A stretch of DNA of 64,000 nucleotides, taken from Pratylenchus scribneri. Lineage: Eukaryota; Nematoda; Chromadorea; Rhabditida; Pratylenchidae. Below are positions 1 through 9,700 of the stretch, piece after piece. Under the pieces are notes generated by a model. It worked only from the letters and a program-made list of their open reading frames with translations. It was not told the origin of the DNA and ran no database searches. The stretch is from contig JAQSEB010000001.1 in NCBI GenBank assembly GCA_030063045.1, forward strand, positions 5,022,001 through 5,086,000, in the 5' to 3' direction. Position numbers and translations under genes: made by a program. How positions within the stretch are numbered: the first letter of the stretch is position 1; every line of letters begins with the position of its first letter.

Positions 1-1391
1 ATCCATTCCTCCACCACCACCCATAATTTGTCCACTTCCCCAAAAATGATTATGATTATTCGCCTGTTGGTGGTGGTTTTGGTTTGTTGGCCCTTCGGGT
101 GGACCAAATTGAGTTTGCCATCGGGCAAATTGGTCATTCAGGGCCCCGGTGGAACGGGCGCCCATTTGCCAACTGTTCGCCGGGTCCATCAGACCACCCC
201 CAAGCCAATTTGTTTGGCTGGCCCCATTTTGGCCCCCTCTGTTCTTTTCCAACAAATATTCGGCCGATTTATTCCTTTGTCCTCCCTTTTCACCAACTCC
301 ACCAAAAACAACATCCAAAAATGTTTGTGTATTTTCCCCTTCATCCAAATAGGGTGTATGTGAACTTCGACGGCCCATTAGGACCCCATCAAAGTCACTA
401 ATTGGACTCTTTTTCCCGCCTTGTACTGTTTGGCCTCCTCCTCCTCCACCCAATCTCAACAAATTTCCACTGCCAATTTCATTGGTTGGCCCGAACAAAC
501 TGAATGAGGGCACTTTTTGTTGCTGTTGATTGTCCTCGCCGGCTGCATCCAGTCCGCCGGACCAAATTTGTGATGGATGTGCCGAACTCATCGAACTCCA
601 TTTGGAACTGCCGAATGCCATCCGCTTGTCGTAAAAACCGGGCGGAGTATGTGGACCTGAATAATATTTTATTTTATTAGCATTGTTTAAATTAATATTG
701 AGTAATTTTTATTTTATTTAACAATTTCTGTAAATTAATAGTCCATTTTTAAATTCAGAATTAATAATTTAATAGATTAATAAACAAATCAATATGTTTT
801 AAAATAAATAATTCCGCCTGTTTTGCACTAAATAAATTCCACCGGATTTGCACTAATTAATTCTGCCTGTCTTACACTAAATTAATTCCGCCTGTCTTAT
901 ACTAAATAAATTTCGACTATTTTGCACTAAATTAATTCCATCTGTTCGGCACTAAATAATTCCGCCTATTTTGCACTAAATAATTCCGACTTTTCTGCAC
1001 TAAATTAATTCTGCCTCTTTGCATAAAATTAATTCCGCCGATTTTAATATTATAAAATATTTTCACTTAGATATTCTAAAAATTATATTTCAAATGATAA
1101 TAATTTATTAAAATTCTATTAAAATATGCTAATTAATTCCCAGTTGGAAAATGTTCGTTCGATCTAACCTGATGAATCGCTGCCGTCATCATCCCCATCC
1201 TTTTGCTCAAGAAACGCTTCTGCTGGCCAGGCAGAAGGTTTTGTGTGGACGGATTTTTGGGGAAAATGGATTGGGTAGGGAAGTGGGCGATGGTTGGATT
1301 GGGAATTGGGGAAAGGATTGAAGAAAGGCCAATGGCGCGTCCGCCAACAAGGGCCAAGCCGAAGATGATTATCGACGAAGAATTCCCCAAA
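1..1391 (-). CDS. Low-complexity protein, possibly Pumilio-like N-terminal region (3' end off window)
   Basis: Two exons read on the minus strand: 656-1, open to the window edge, and an upstream one ending at a GT donor after 1169. The upstream exon is open back to a stop at 1392-1394; its 5' border is not settled, so the true start is unknown. The junction (phase 1) gives DDDGSDSSG then PHTPPGFYDKR. The rest is rich in Gly, Gln, Asn and Ser, with runs such as GGGGGG, QQQQ and NHHQQANNHNH. Short stretches (GSDSSG; SQIWSGGLDAAGEDN; FLDVVFGGVGEK) loosely resemble N-terminal boxes of fly and vertebrate Pumilio (VVEYVFSGSP-like), which would make it an RNA-binding translational regulator. No PUF repeat is inside the window, so this is a weak inference. 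An ordinary low-complexity RNA-associated protein is equally possible. The 657-1168 intron carries a degenerate tandem repeat. Confidence 0.5.
805..1045. repeat. Degenerate tandem repeat, about 24-28 bp unit
   Basis: About eight to nine imperfect copies of a unit like AATTCCGCCTGTTTTGCACT followed by AAATTA lie inside the first visible intron of the gene at 1-1391. The AATTCCGCCT core is shared with the minisatellite at 12.5-13.8 kb, so the two arrays are related. Confidence 0.8.
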
Positions 1392-1653
1392 TTATTGCCC
1401 CTCCCTTCCCTCCCCCCATTGACAAGTTTTAATTGGAATTGTTTATAAGTTTATTTCCCTCCGACCTTCCCCCGTGGATCAGCCACGGACATTATATAGA
1501 GAAATGTGAAAAGGGGCGGTACATTGTTGTGAGAAAAAGAAGAGATTGAATGGGCGGAAATGAGCTTAATGGGTTTAGTTTCCGAACCGAAATTGATTGG
1601 GCCTCCTTACACCACCCACCCTCAAAAAGACCGGTCCCTCGGTCACAAATTTA

Positions 1654-1886
1654 ATTTTTTGGAATTAATTTGCCTATTTTCCAGTGACAGAATTCTTTTT
1701 GGGCACCTTTTGGATGCCCTGAGACTTTTCCTTTAGGCATCACCGATTAGTTCCCATTGGAAATTTAGAAAATGGATTGCTAATCTCCCAACACAAGAAA
1801 AGTTCAGGGCACTTAAAAGTGAAAATGAGGGTCCCCAAAAGGATTCTGCCAAAAAATTAATCAACTTTAATTCCGAAAAAGAACTT
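1654..1886. repeat. Imperfect foldback repeat in intergenic space
   Basis: Two arms of about 85 nt pair in inverted orientation: GACAGAATTCTTTTTGGGCA on the left against CCCCAAAAGGATTCTGCC on the right, and TGCCCTGAGACTTTTC against GAAAAGTTCAGGGCA. They surround a loop of about 50 nt. This fits a small foldback element. No target duplication was recognised. It is the only structure I see in the gene-free stretch 1392-2153. Confidence 0.55.
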
Positions 1887-2153
1887 TTGTAATGAGAGAC
1901 CATTCTTTTTAGAGGAAGGAAATGTTTTGGCCCTTTTATTTTGGAAAATTAAACTTTTAGTCTAAAAATTAATTTTTAATTTTCATTTTTCGCATTTGAA
2001 AAAGAAAAATTGTTTTTGTTTTTTGAAAATCCTACCGCCCGAAGAAATGAAAATCAAATTGTGAGAATGAAGAACAGAAATTGATTAAAATGAATGAGTT
2101 GGGGAAAATTGTGGAAATGAAGAAAAAAAAAACAAAAATAATGAAATCAATCA

Positions 2154-5100
2154 TCAATGGAAATGTGAATTTTTCATTTTTTTGGGCCGTGCATTGAATT
2201 CAAGCCGTGGACGGACTTCGAACAGTGATGGTGGAGGTGCATTTGAGGGCATTGAGGAGGTTGAGGGCATTCCAGTCTGTGCTGCTTGCTGCTGTTGAGC
2301 CATTTGCCGGATCATGTTTTGTTGTTGTTGCCGCCAAAGGATGAATTGCGGATCCATTTGCCATTGAGGATGTGCCATTTGTTGGGCATGCATTTGTTGG
2401 GGAGGCACATTGAACTGTGGCACATTGAACATTTGTTGTTGTTGGGCCACATTGTGTTGGGGCAAATTGAACTGAGGCTGCTGTTGAGCCAAGGGCATGG
2501 ATGGGGCCATTGGGAACCGAACCTGAGGGAAATTTTGGGAGGGAAAATGGGGATAATTAACGGAAGCAATGAATGGGGCAGCCATTTGAGGTGCTTGTTG
2601 GGCCATTTGCATTTGTTGACATGGAACCTGTTGCTGGAATTGTTGAGGCTCTTCTGAAAATGTTAGATGGCGCAAGCGTTCCCCTATTGGGCCCCCTATT
2701 TCCTCAATTGTTGGCTTCTTTTTCTCCCTTTCCCGATCCGCATGGGCAAGAAGCATTTGCACATAGGTTTCACCTACCACTTCGGTATGGAGCAGTGCGT
2801 GATCCAAGAATTTGGACCAGATTTTCCCTTGCCTTAAAATGTCTAAATCGCCAATTACTATTAGACCATGCTTGGCGCGACTTAGTGCAACCACGGAGCG
2901 CTCAGGGTTGCAAACAAAACTAACTGCTGGTGCATGCTCGGTATCGATGTCTTTTGAGCGGGTGGTGACTACAATGGTGATGTCGCTTTGTTGGGCTTGG
3001 AAACTGTCGATTGTGAATACTTGGAATTTTGTCCGCATTTTTATTTTCGCCGCTTGGTGGGCATAAACGCAAATTACTATGATGGATAAATTTGGGGCGC
3101 ATAGTTGGGCCAGCGCGTCAAGTGTGTCCACTGTTAATTGCGTGTGCAGCGAATTTTGGCGGGAAAAGGAAAACTGGTCGCGTAAATCCTCACCTTTTGC
3201 TTGGATGATTAGGATTGGAACTTTTTTGTTGGGTAGAGGAATGGAATTACAGAATTCCTGTCTTTCCCCCTCAGAGAGCCCAGCTTGGAGGTCTTCCCCA
3301 TAAACGGCCTGTTTGAGGCACTCTACTATAAATGGATGTGACCTATATGTAGTTTTAAGCTTGACGAGGTCTACCCCTTTTTGTTTGGAGAGGTACTCCA
3401 GACTCGAGTTAAACCCAAAGTTGCCTTTGCTTAATGGAGCAGGAGTGTCCCCCGCAAAAACTCCCAATTGGTGTTTGTCCCCCGCGATTATGAGTTTTTT
3501 GAGATTGGGTAAGTTCGCGGCTAATGGAATAATGGAATTGATGGGACATTGACCAGCTTCATCAACTATTAAGGTGGTGACCTTGGTGAAAACCCCTTGC
3601 ATTTCCTCCGCCATTGCTGTTGTTGCGTAATATACCTTGAAGTCCATTTTATTGTTTAGTATTGGGGCAATTGTCCTGTCGTCTGCGACTCTTGGTCTCT
3701 TTTCCATGTTGCCTTTATAAGCTTTTACCAACCTTTTTGCCTTACCTTTCAATTCTTCGCACAATTCACTTTCATGGGCGATGAGAAGGAACTTGGAAAA
3801 CCTTTCGGTGAGGCTTTTGAACTCTTCGCGAGCCGTTCCGGATTGAACCAACATTTGTTTGGTTTCACTTTTTACCAAGGGTGACAAATCTTCGACCAAT
3901 TTTAGGAGGGATATATTCGAATTTGTCACGCACAAAATGACTTCTCCGTCCTCCAATAATTCATTTGCCATTACCCCAAGGGAATAGGTTTTTCCAGTCC
4001 CCGGAGGGGCCAACATAATTGTTACTGTGCCATTTTTGTGAATGAGGATATAAAGTACCTTGTTTTGTTCTTTGTTTAGTTTGGAATGGATTGGTGGAGC
4101 TTCCCAAGTGTTCGGATCATTTGTTCCCAGTCCCAGCAGAATTTTAAGGATTTTGGCCTGTTCGGTGTCATTCTTCAATGCGGACTCAATTGACCCCCAG
4201 AGGAATTTTTCCGCTCGTAATTCCAACTTTTTGGGGCTTAGTGGGACCTCCAGCAAGTATTCCCTTCCGTCATTCAAATCGATGGACTCCCTGCCCTCCG
4301 TGGGCTTAGCGCTAATCGTGATTTTGAGATTTGGGCCATCTAGATGTTCCGTTTTCCTGACAACCCCAACGGCACAAGCCTTCTCCCGATATTCCTCCCT
4401 TATTACCACCGTGCAATCTTTCTGCCATATTTGTTTGAACGCGACCAGGTGGAATAAGTCTTGGGGAAAGAATGTGAGGGTGTAAATGTTTTCTTCAATC
4501 TCCGTCAGGCTAGCCCATAGGGAATGTTGGGAACCCAAATTTTTGATATTTTCCGCGCATGCGCGTATCGCAAGTCCAATGCACGTGCACGCTAGTTCAA
4601 CGTCACTTTCCTTCTCGCATGGAAATTTGTGAGAATGCACTAGAGGTTCTATCCTCTGGACCACTTCTGTTCCCGTAGAGGAGCGTGGAAATTTGAAGCC
4701 GGCTTGGAAGTTTTGTGGGAGTATAAAGTCGGGACCCAACTGGATGCCGCTTGGAAGTTTAACCACATCGCAATCCACGATGTCCCACTGTTTTACCGGG
4801 AAATCTATTTCTCTCCAATTTCCTTGCTTATTTCCCGGGGTGAGGACTAAAACGGAATCATCATTTTTGTTACAGACAATTCCCATTGATGGTTGGGTTT
4901 TTACTTCTCCCAGAATTTGCATTTCTTCGGCGGCAAATTCAGTGTGCAGGGTGTCGTGAACGAAGGCGGTGCAAGGTTTTACTTTTGAGACCAAAAGTTT
5001 TTGGGATAGGTTGATTTTTGTGCTGATTGGTACTCTTAGAAATGGGTGTGCTAGAGGAAAGTGCAGTGGGTTAGAGACCAACGCGATAATTCGGCACTCA

Positions 5101-5309
5101 TCCGTTTGTTTGAAGCAGACGGACATGTATTTTGGTTGTTCGCGTTTTGTGCTGGTGCGAGGGTTTTTTGTGTCTGTGTCCAACTCATCCTCATAATTGT
5201 CCGATGCCTCCTCATCCCCAGAACCAGAATTGTCCATTTCCATTTCCTCAGCCTCGGCGTTCTCGATCAGCTGTTCTGGCTCGTTATTCCGTCGTTTTCG
5301 GCTCTGCAT
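2154..5309 (-). CDS. UPF1-like superfamily 1 RNA/DNA helicase, intronless, 1051 aa
   Basis: One uninterrupted reading frame. ATP-dependent SF1 helicase motifs appear in order: Walker A APPGTGKT (434-441), Walker B DEAG (583-586), GDKHQLG (610-616), YRSHP (655-659), TIDSFQAQQSD (766-776) and ALSRAKHG (808-815). This is the AAA_11/AAA_12 arrangement of UPF1, SMBP2, MOV10 and ZNFX1 relatives. The N-terminus (1-60) is acidic; the UPF1 Cys/His domain is missing. The C-terminus from about 900 is rich in Gln, Met and Pro and looks disordered. Two motifs deviate: the first Gly of GPPGTGKT is Ala, and the usual QGxE of motif V is QAQQ. A splice-acceptor-like TTTAG abuts the ATG, and the gene at 5435-6004 ends only 125 bp upstream, so an SL trans-spliced operon is possible. 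The lack of introns contrasts with most neighbours. A role in RNA surveillance or small-RNA pathways is inference from family. Confidence 0.9.
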   Translation of the reverse strand: MQSRKRRNNEPEQLIENAEAEEMEMDNSGSGDEEASDNYEDELDTDTKNPRTSTKREQPKYMSVCFKQTDECRIIALVSNPLHFPLAHPFLRVPISTKINLSQKLLVSKVKPCTAFVHDTLHTEFAAEEMQILGEVKTQPSMGIVCNKNDDSVLVLTPGNKQGNWREIDFPVKQWDIVDCDVVKLPSGIQLGPDFILPQNFQAGFKFPRSSTGTEVVQRIEPLVHSHKFPCEKESDVELACTCIGLAIRACAENIKNLGSQHSLWASLTEIEENIYTLTFFPQDLFHLVAFKQIWQKDCTVVIREEYREKACAVGVVRKTEHLDGPNLKITISAKPTEGRESIDLNDGREYLLEVPLSPKKLELRAEKFLWGSIESALKNDTEQAKILKILLGLGTNDPNTWEAPPIHSKLNKEQNKVLYILIHKNGTVTIMLAPPGTGKTYSLGVMANELLEDGEVILCVTNSNISLLKLVEDLSPLVKSETKQMLVQSGTAREEFKSLTERFSKFLLIAHESELCEELKGKAKRLVKAYKGNMEKRPRVADDRTIAPILNNKMDFKVYYATTAMAEEMQGVFTKVTTLIVDEAGQCPINSIIPLAANLPNLKKLIIAGDKHQLGVFAGDTPAPLSKGNFGFNSSLEYLSKQKGVDLVKLKTTYRSHPFIVECLKQAVYGEDLQAGLSEGERQEFCNSIPLPNKKVPILIIQAKGEDLRDQFSFSRQNSLHTQLTVDTLDALAQLCAPNLSIIVICVYAHQAAKIKMRTKFQVFTIDSFQAQQSDITIVVTTRSKDIDTEHAPAVSFVCNPERSVVALSRAKHGLIVIGDLDILRQGKIWSKFLDHALLHTEVVGETYVQMLLAHADREREKKKPTIEEIGGPIGERLRHLTFSEEPQQFQQQVPCQQMQMAQQAPQMAAPFIASVNYPHFPSQNFPQVRFPMAPSMPLAQQQPQFNLPQHNVAQQQQMFNVPQFNVPPQQMHAQQMAHPQWQMDPQFILWRQQQQNMIRQMAQQQQAAQTGMPSTSSMPSNAPPPSLFEVRPRLEFNARPKKMKNSHFH

Positions 5310-5434
5310 CTAAAGTTATATTAGGGGAACTGAGATTTGTAAGATTGAGAAAATTAAATTTAATGAAATTTTAAATTTAATTTTGTTTTAATATCGGTTT
5401 GAAATTTTATATTTTGGGAGTGCGCATTGGTGAG

Positions 5435-6004
5435 TTAAGCACGCGTTAGCATCAAAAAATAGGAGGGGGCAAAATTCTTGTTCTCAGGGTCATGTTTCGG
5501 GCGCATATCAAAAATGATGTCGACTGCGGTCTCCTCAACAATGTGCGCATCTCGCCAGCCAAAATTAAAAATGTCCCTAATTTTGAAGGAGTTTCTTTCG
5601 GGAATGTAAATGCAGTAATAGTCAAATTGGACTGGCCGCAAGGACTTCCTAATTGAGTAGAACTTTTTCCCGCGTTCGCTCCCCAATTCATCAATTCTTT
5701 GGCCATAGGAATTTGCAATGTTGGTTACCACATTTTCATCATGTCCTTGGGGGAAATTTTGGTTTCGCAACCCTCTTTTAATTTCCAATTTCCGATGAAT
5801 GCACTCTTTCCGCTCGTGGTAACTAAATCCGCAAAATCCGCATTTGGGAATGTTTTGACTTGGATTGCGCTGCAGATTCGGAGGGTTTGGGAAGATTTGC
5901 AATTCGGTTTGGTTTGGATTAGGTTGAGGGTTTGGTTGCGCGTCTTCTACATGATTTTCGAAGCTTAAAAGCGTTAGCACAAAAAGGAAACCGCCTAAAA
6001 TCAT
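5435..6004 (-). CDS. Putative secreted protein with CCHC zinc knuckle, 189 aa
   Basis: Single-exon frame from an ATG directly behind a CTCTAG acceptor-like site, probably a trans-splice site. Residues 1-22 form a signal peptide (MILGGFLFVLTLLSF core), predicted cleavage near EDA-Q. A Pro/Asn/Gln-rich linker follows (about 23-52). Then comes a single C-x2-C-x4-H-x4-C zinc knuckle, CGFCGFSYHERKEC. This is the retroviral-Gag/CNBP spacing that binds single-stranded nucleic acid. The C-terminal 100 residues match nothing I recognise. A nucleic-acid-binding knuckle behind a signal peptide is unusual; the leader could instead be a membrane anchor, or the knuckle could be chance spacing. It sits 125 bp upstream of the helicase on the same strand, with which it may share a transcript. 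Confidence 0.65.
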   Translation of the reverse strand: MILGGFLFVLTLLSFENHVEDAQPNPQPNPNQTELQIFPNPPNLQRNPSQNIPKCGFCGFSYHERKECIHRKLEIKRGLRNQNFPQGHDENVVTNIANSYGQRIDELGSERGKKFYSIRKSLRPVQFDYYCIYIPERNSFKIRDIFNFGWRDAHIVEETAVDIIFDMRPKHDPENKNFAPSYFLMLTRA

Positions 6005-6735
6005 CGCTAGAGGAGAACGACTTTTGGGATTGCATTTTCCGAAATGTCAATCTCCGTTCTTCTAATTGACTTTTGTTGTTCGCAGCATTTGATTCCTTTT
6101 GAAAAATATTTTAAATTTTTAGGTAAAAATTTTTCTAATTTTTGAGCTTAATTAGTAGAGCGGGGTATTTTTATTGATATCAATATTTTGCGAACTCAAA
6201 ATAGCTTGAAACACACATAAAACAAGTTTTTATCAATATTTTAGTTAATTTGTATGGACTTTTTTGTCAATATTCATTAATATTTTGGCATTTTTGTTAG
6301 TCAATATTTAAGTCAATATTTTGGAATTTTTTGGAAATCTTTGCTCATTTTTTGACAATATTTTGAAGATTTTTGGAGAATTTATTAAATTTTACCATTT
6401 TTAAAAAAAATTGAGAATTTTTTAAAAAATTTTTCACTTCTTTGAAAAAAATGGGTGAAAAATGATTTTGGAAAAAATCGCAAAATATTTATTGTATAAT
6501 TTTTTTAAATTTATCGATGTCTATATAAAAAATTTTTTTGGAAGAATTTTAAATTTTTTGAATGATCATCAATATTTTGCCTATTTTTTCAATTTTTATT
6601 TCAATATTTGACTAGTTTTATGTCAATATTTTATGCCTATATTTCATGAATCTATAATCAATATAAATCCCAGCTTTATTAATTAGGAATTATTTAATAT
6701 ATTTATGCCACGAAAATTTAATTTTCTAATTTAAT
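6005..6735. other. Intergenic AT-rich stretch with recurring CAATATTTT motif
   Basis: No coding signal. Between about 6175 and 6665 the motif TCAATATTTTG and close variants (TCAATATTCA, TCAATATTTAA) occurs roughly a dozen times at irregular 20-60 nt spacing, with poly-A/T runs between. It may be a decayed tandem repeat or a cluster of protein-binding sites upstream of the gene at 5435-6004. Confidence 0.45.
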
Positions 6736-9700
6736 TTATTTTATTACTTGATTAGTTTTTTGAACAATTGGTTGAAAATTGAAATTTCCAATCAAATTGC
6801 CGGAAGAATTTGAATGGATGAGAGGCATTGAACCAGTCACAGCTGTATTTTTTGATGCTAAAAAATAAAATTCATATTTAATTGAGTATTTCCCAAAAAT
6901 AATAAACCTTTCCTTCCTCCTTCTTGACCTCCTTCACCTCCTGCGTTTACTTCTTTATTTGCCGCCGAAAGCGGCGGAAAATTCTCATAGAAATTTTGCT
7001 CAAGTTGACGAGTTATTTGCTCCTGTTGTTGTTGCCATTGCAATTGTTGGACTTGTTGCAGTTGATATTGAGTGTAGAACTGTGAGGGAAATTGGGGGTG
7101 TAATATGGGGATTTCCGGAATTTCCAAGCTATATTTAGCTAACATATGCAATTTAAATTTGGAAAGAATTGTCTTAAAAAGTGTAACCATTGTTTGTTAA
7201 ATCTAAACCGGTTTGGATTCAATAACTTTAGCCTGTAATACTGGTATGAAATTGAAATTTCATAAACTAAATAGACCATGTCGAATCGGATGAGCTTATT
7301 CTCGACATTTAGACATGTAAAGAAGCCGTTTTCCGGCAATGCCCAGCCCTTTAGCTTTGCAATTTTGTATTATCTCGACTTCTAGATTTTGTACAGATTT
7401 GAAAATAGGCTATTTCGATTCGGCATTATTGATTTATAGTCTGTAAAATTTCAATTTCAAACAAGAAGGAATTTATCTTAAAATGTGAAATCGTTGGTTA
7501 AACCCTAACTGAATTTGGTTCAATAACTTTAGCTGTTATAATACCGGTTTGAAATTGTATTTTCATATACTAAATCAACAATTTCAAGTCGATTGAGCCT
7601 ATTCTCGAACTTTGTATAGAATCCGAAATTTCCGTAATTGCTCGCAACAATAAATTAAAAAGTGAGATAATTTTTTTCACATGATAAAAATAATATTCAA
7701 GTAATAAATCATTTAACACTTACATTTCCGCAACTTTCCAGTTTTCTGAACTGTTTTGCCTTATTGTTCGCCCCTTGGCCCATTCGACGAGGCATATTCG
7801 GCGTTCCACCCAAAGAGGGTCCTCCGGCTCCAACAATTGGCCTTCCTCCCACAATTTCCGCAGTTGGCCCTCCTCCACCGGCCAATACACCACCGGTTGC
7901 TGGACGAAAAATTGCCTCGCCCTCCAAATTTCGTGCCGTTTGACTCAATTGCTTAAAATTAAATATAAAAATATTTTATTTTAATTTTTTAAAAAAATTT
8001 CATGTAATTTATCTTTTATTAATTATTAATAAATTAATTATTATTTTAAAGCAATAAAATATGTCCCACCTCCTGATATTCCAACAAATCATCCATTTTT
8101 GCGGTCGGCTGTGGGTGAATGAAAAAGCATCGATTGCCGAAAGCGCAAATGCCGGTTGTGGTGTAATTTTCACAAATGCGCGTCTTATATTTGGGATTTG
8201 GTCGATTTGACCTTTAAAAACGGGAATGGGAGGTAATTTTAGGTCGGCAAAATTCCCCATTTCAAACGGTTGAAGTTCGTCCTCGCCATGCGCAAAATTG
8301 CATTGGTCCCCAAAGGCACATGCCTTGCCCTCCAACCATGCCTGATGAGAATTTTTTGTATAAATATAAATTAAATAATTATACTTCTCAATTATATCTA
8401 TCCAGATTTTTGGTCGCAATGGGAAAAATAACGGTAACCCTCATGGGCTCCGGTATAGGGTTAGGGTCTTTAGGTGATAAGGTATGATCTCACTTATCCG
8501 TAGCCCTAACCTTAATCACCATAGGGGAACTCTTCATTCAAAAAATTAATATAGTTAATCTTTAGAAAAGAACAGCAGAGAAGTTAATAAAACAAAAACA
8601 AGCCGACATATTTTATTATATTTTTATGGTATCGAAAAACAACAATTTTCTACAAAAATTATGGATATTTGAGTAAATATGTATTTTCTTATTCTATAAG
8701 TGAAATTAAGCTGAAATGAAAAAAAGTTGGGTCGATCGCCCGCTTCATTGGAAAGCGAGGCACGTTTTTGACATTTCTGTCTGGCAGTGTTAGGGCGCCC
8801 TGGAGTTGTGGAAGATGACGACAGTAATGGAAGAGTCATCTTTCCCGAATTTGGAGGATTCCATTGGGATCTCTGATCGCAACAGACCTCCCTTCAAGAA
8901 GCTCTTTGGCACAATCGGGCCGCAATTGGCAACCAACTGCCACCTTTTAGCCATGGCTAACCTTGGGAACGGGACACTCACAACTCCTTCACTGCCCATG
9001 CGGCGCCCTCCTCAGCCTTTGGGGCACACCGGCCCAAGCGATCGACACAGGATGCAGAAAATTGAGGTCGTATATATAGAAAGTGGGAGAATTCTAAGGA
9101 AAATTTTATGGGAAGCAGGCAGGGAATGAAGAAAGGAAAGGGAGCAGCTAATCTTTCTCTCATTTTATCATTCTGCCTCTCCAATTCTTTTGCATCTTTA
9201 TAAAGTAAAAAAGAAGGGGAACGGGAAAGGGAGGGGGAATAGTGTTTGATTTTGATACCGTACCATGAATTAGTAGACATTAAATTAAACAAAATTTAAT
9301 TGATGAAGTTAATTTAATTCAATTATAAATTTTTGGTGATTATTCCCTTTTTTTAAATTGAATGGATTCCAATTTCAAATAAATAATTTATGAATAATTT
9401 TACAAAAATATTTACCTGGCACATTGCTGTTTTGTAAGCCTCACGTTGACGGACTTTCTTCATGGTTGGATCCAGCGCATTTTGATGGAGTGAGGCACGA
9501 CGGCGACTATAAATTAATTCATAAAATGTGAATTTATTTAAGTCCCCTTTCCAAAAACCAACATTAACATATCCGGATTGATGTATTGGGTCAAATCGTT
9601 GGCAGACTGATTTTTGGCCAACATTTTGGCTTTGGCCATTGAGAATGGCTGCTTCTGGGGACTTGCCAATGATGGGGCGAACTTTAAAATATTATATTTT

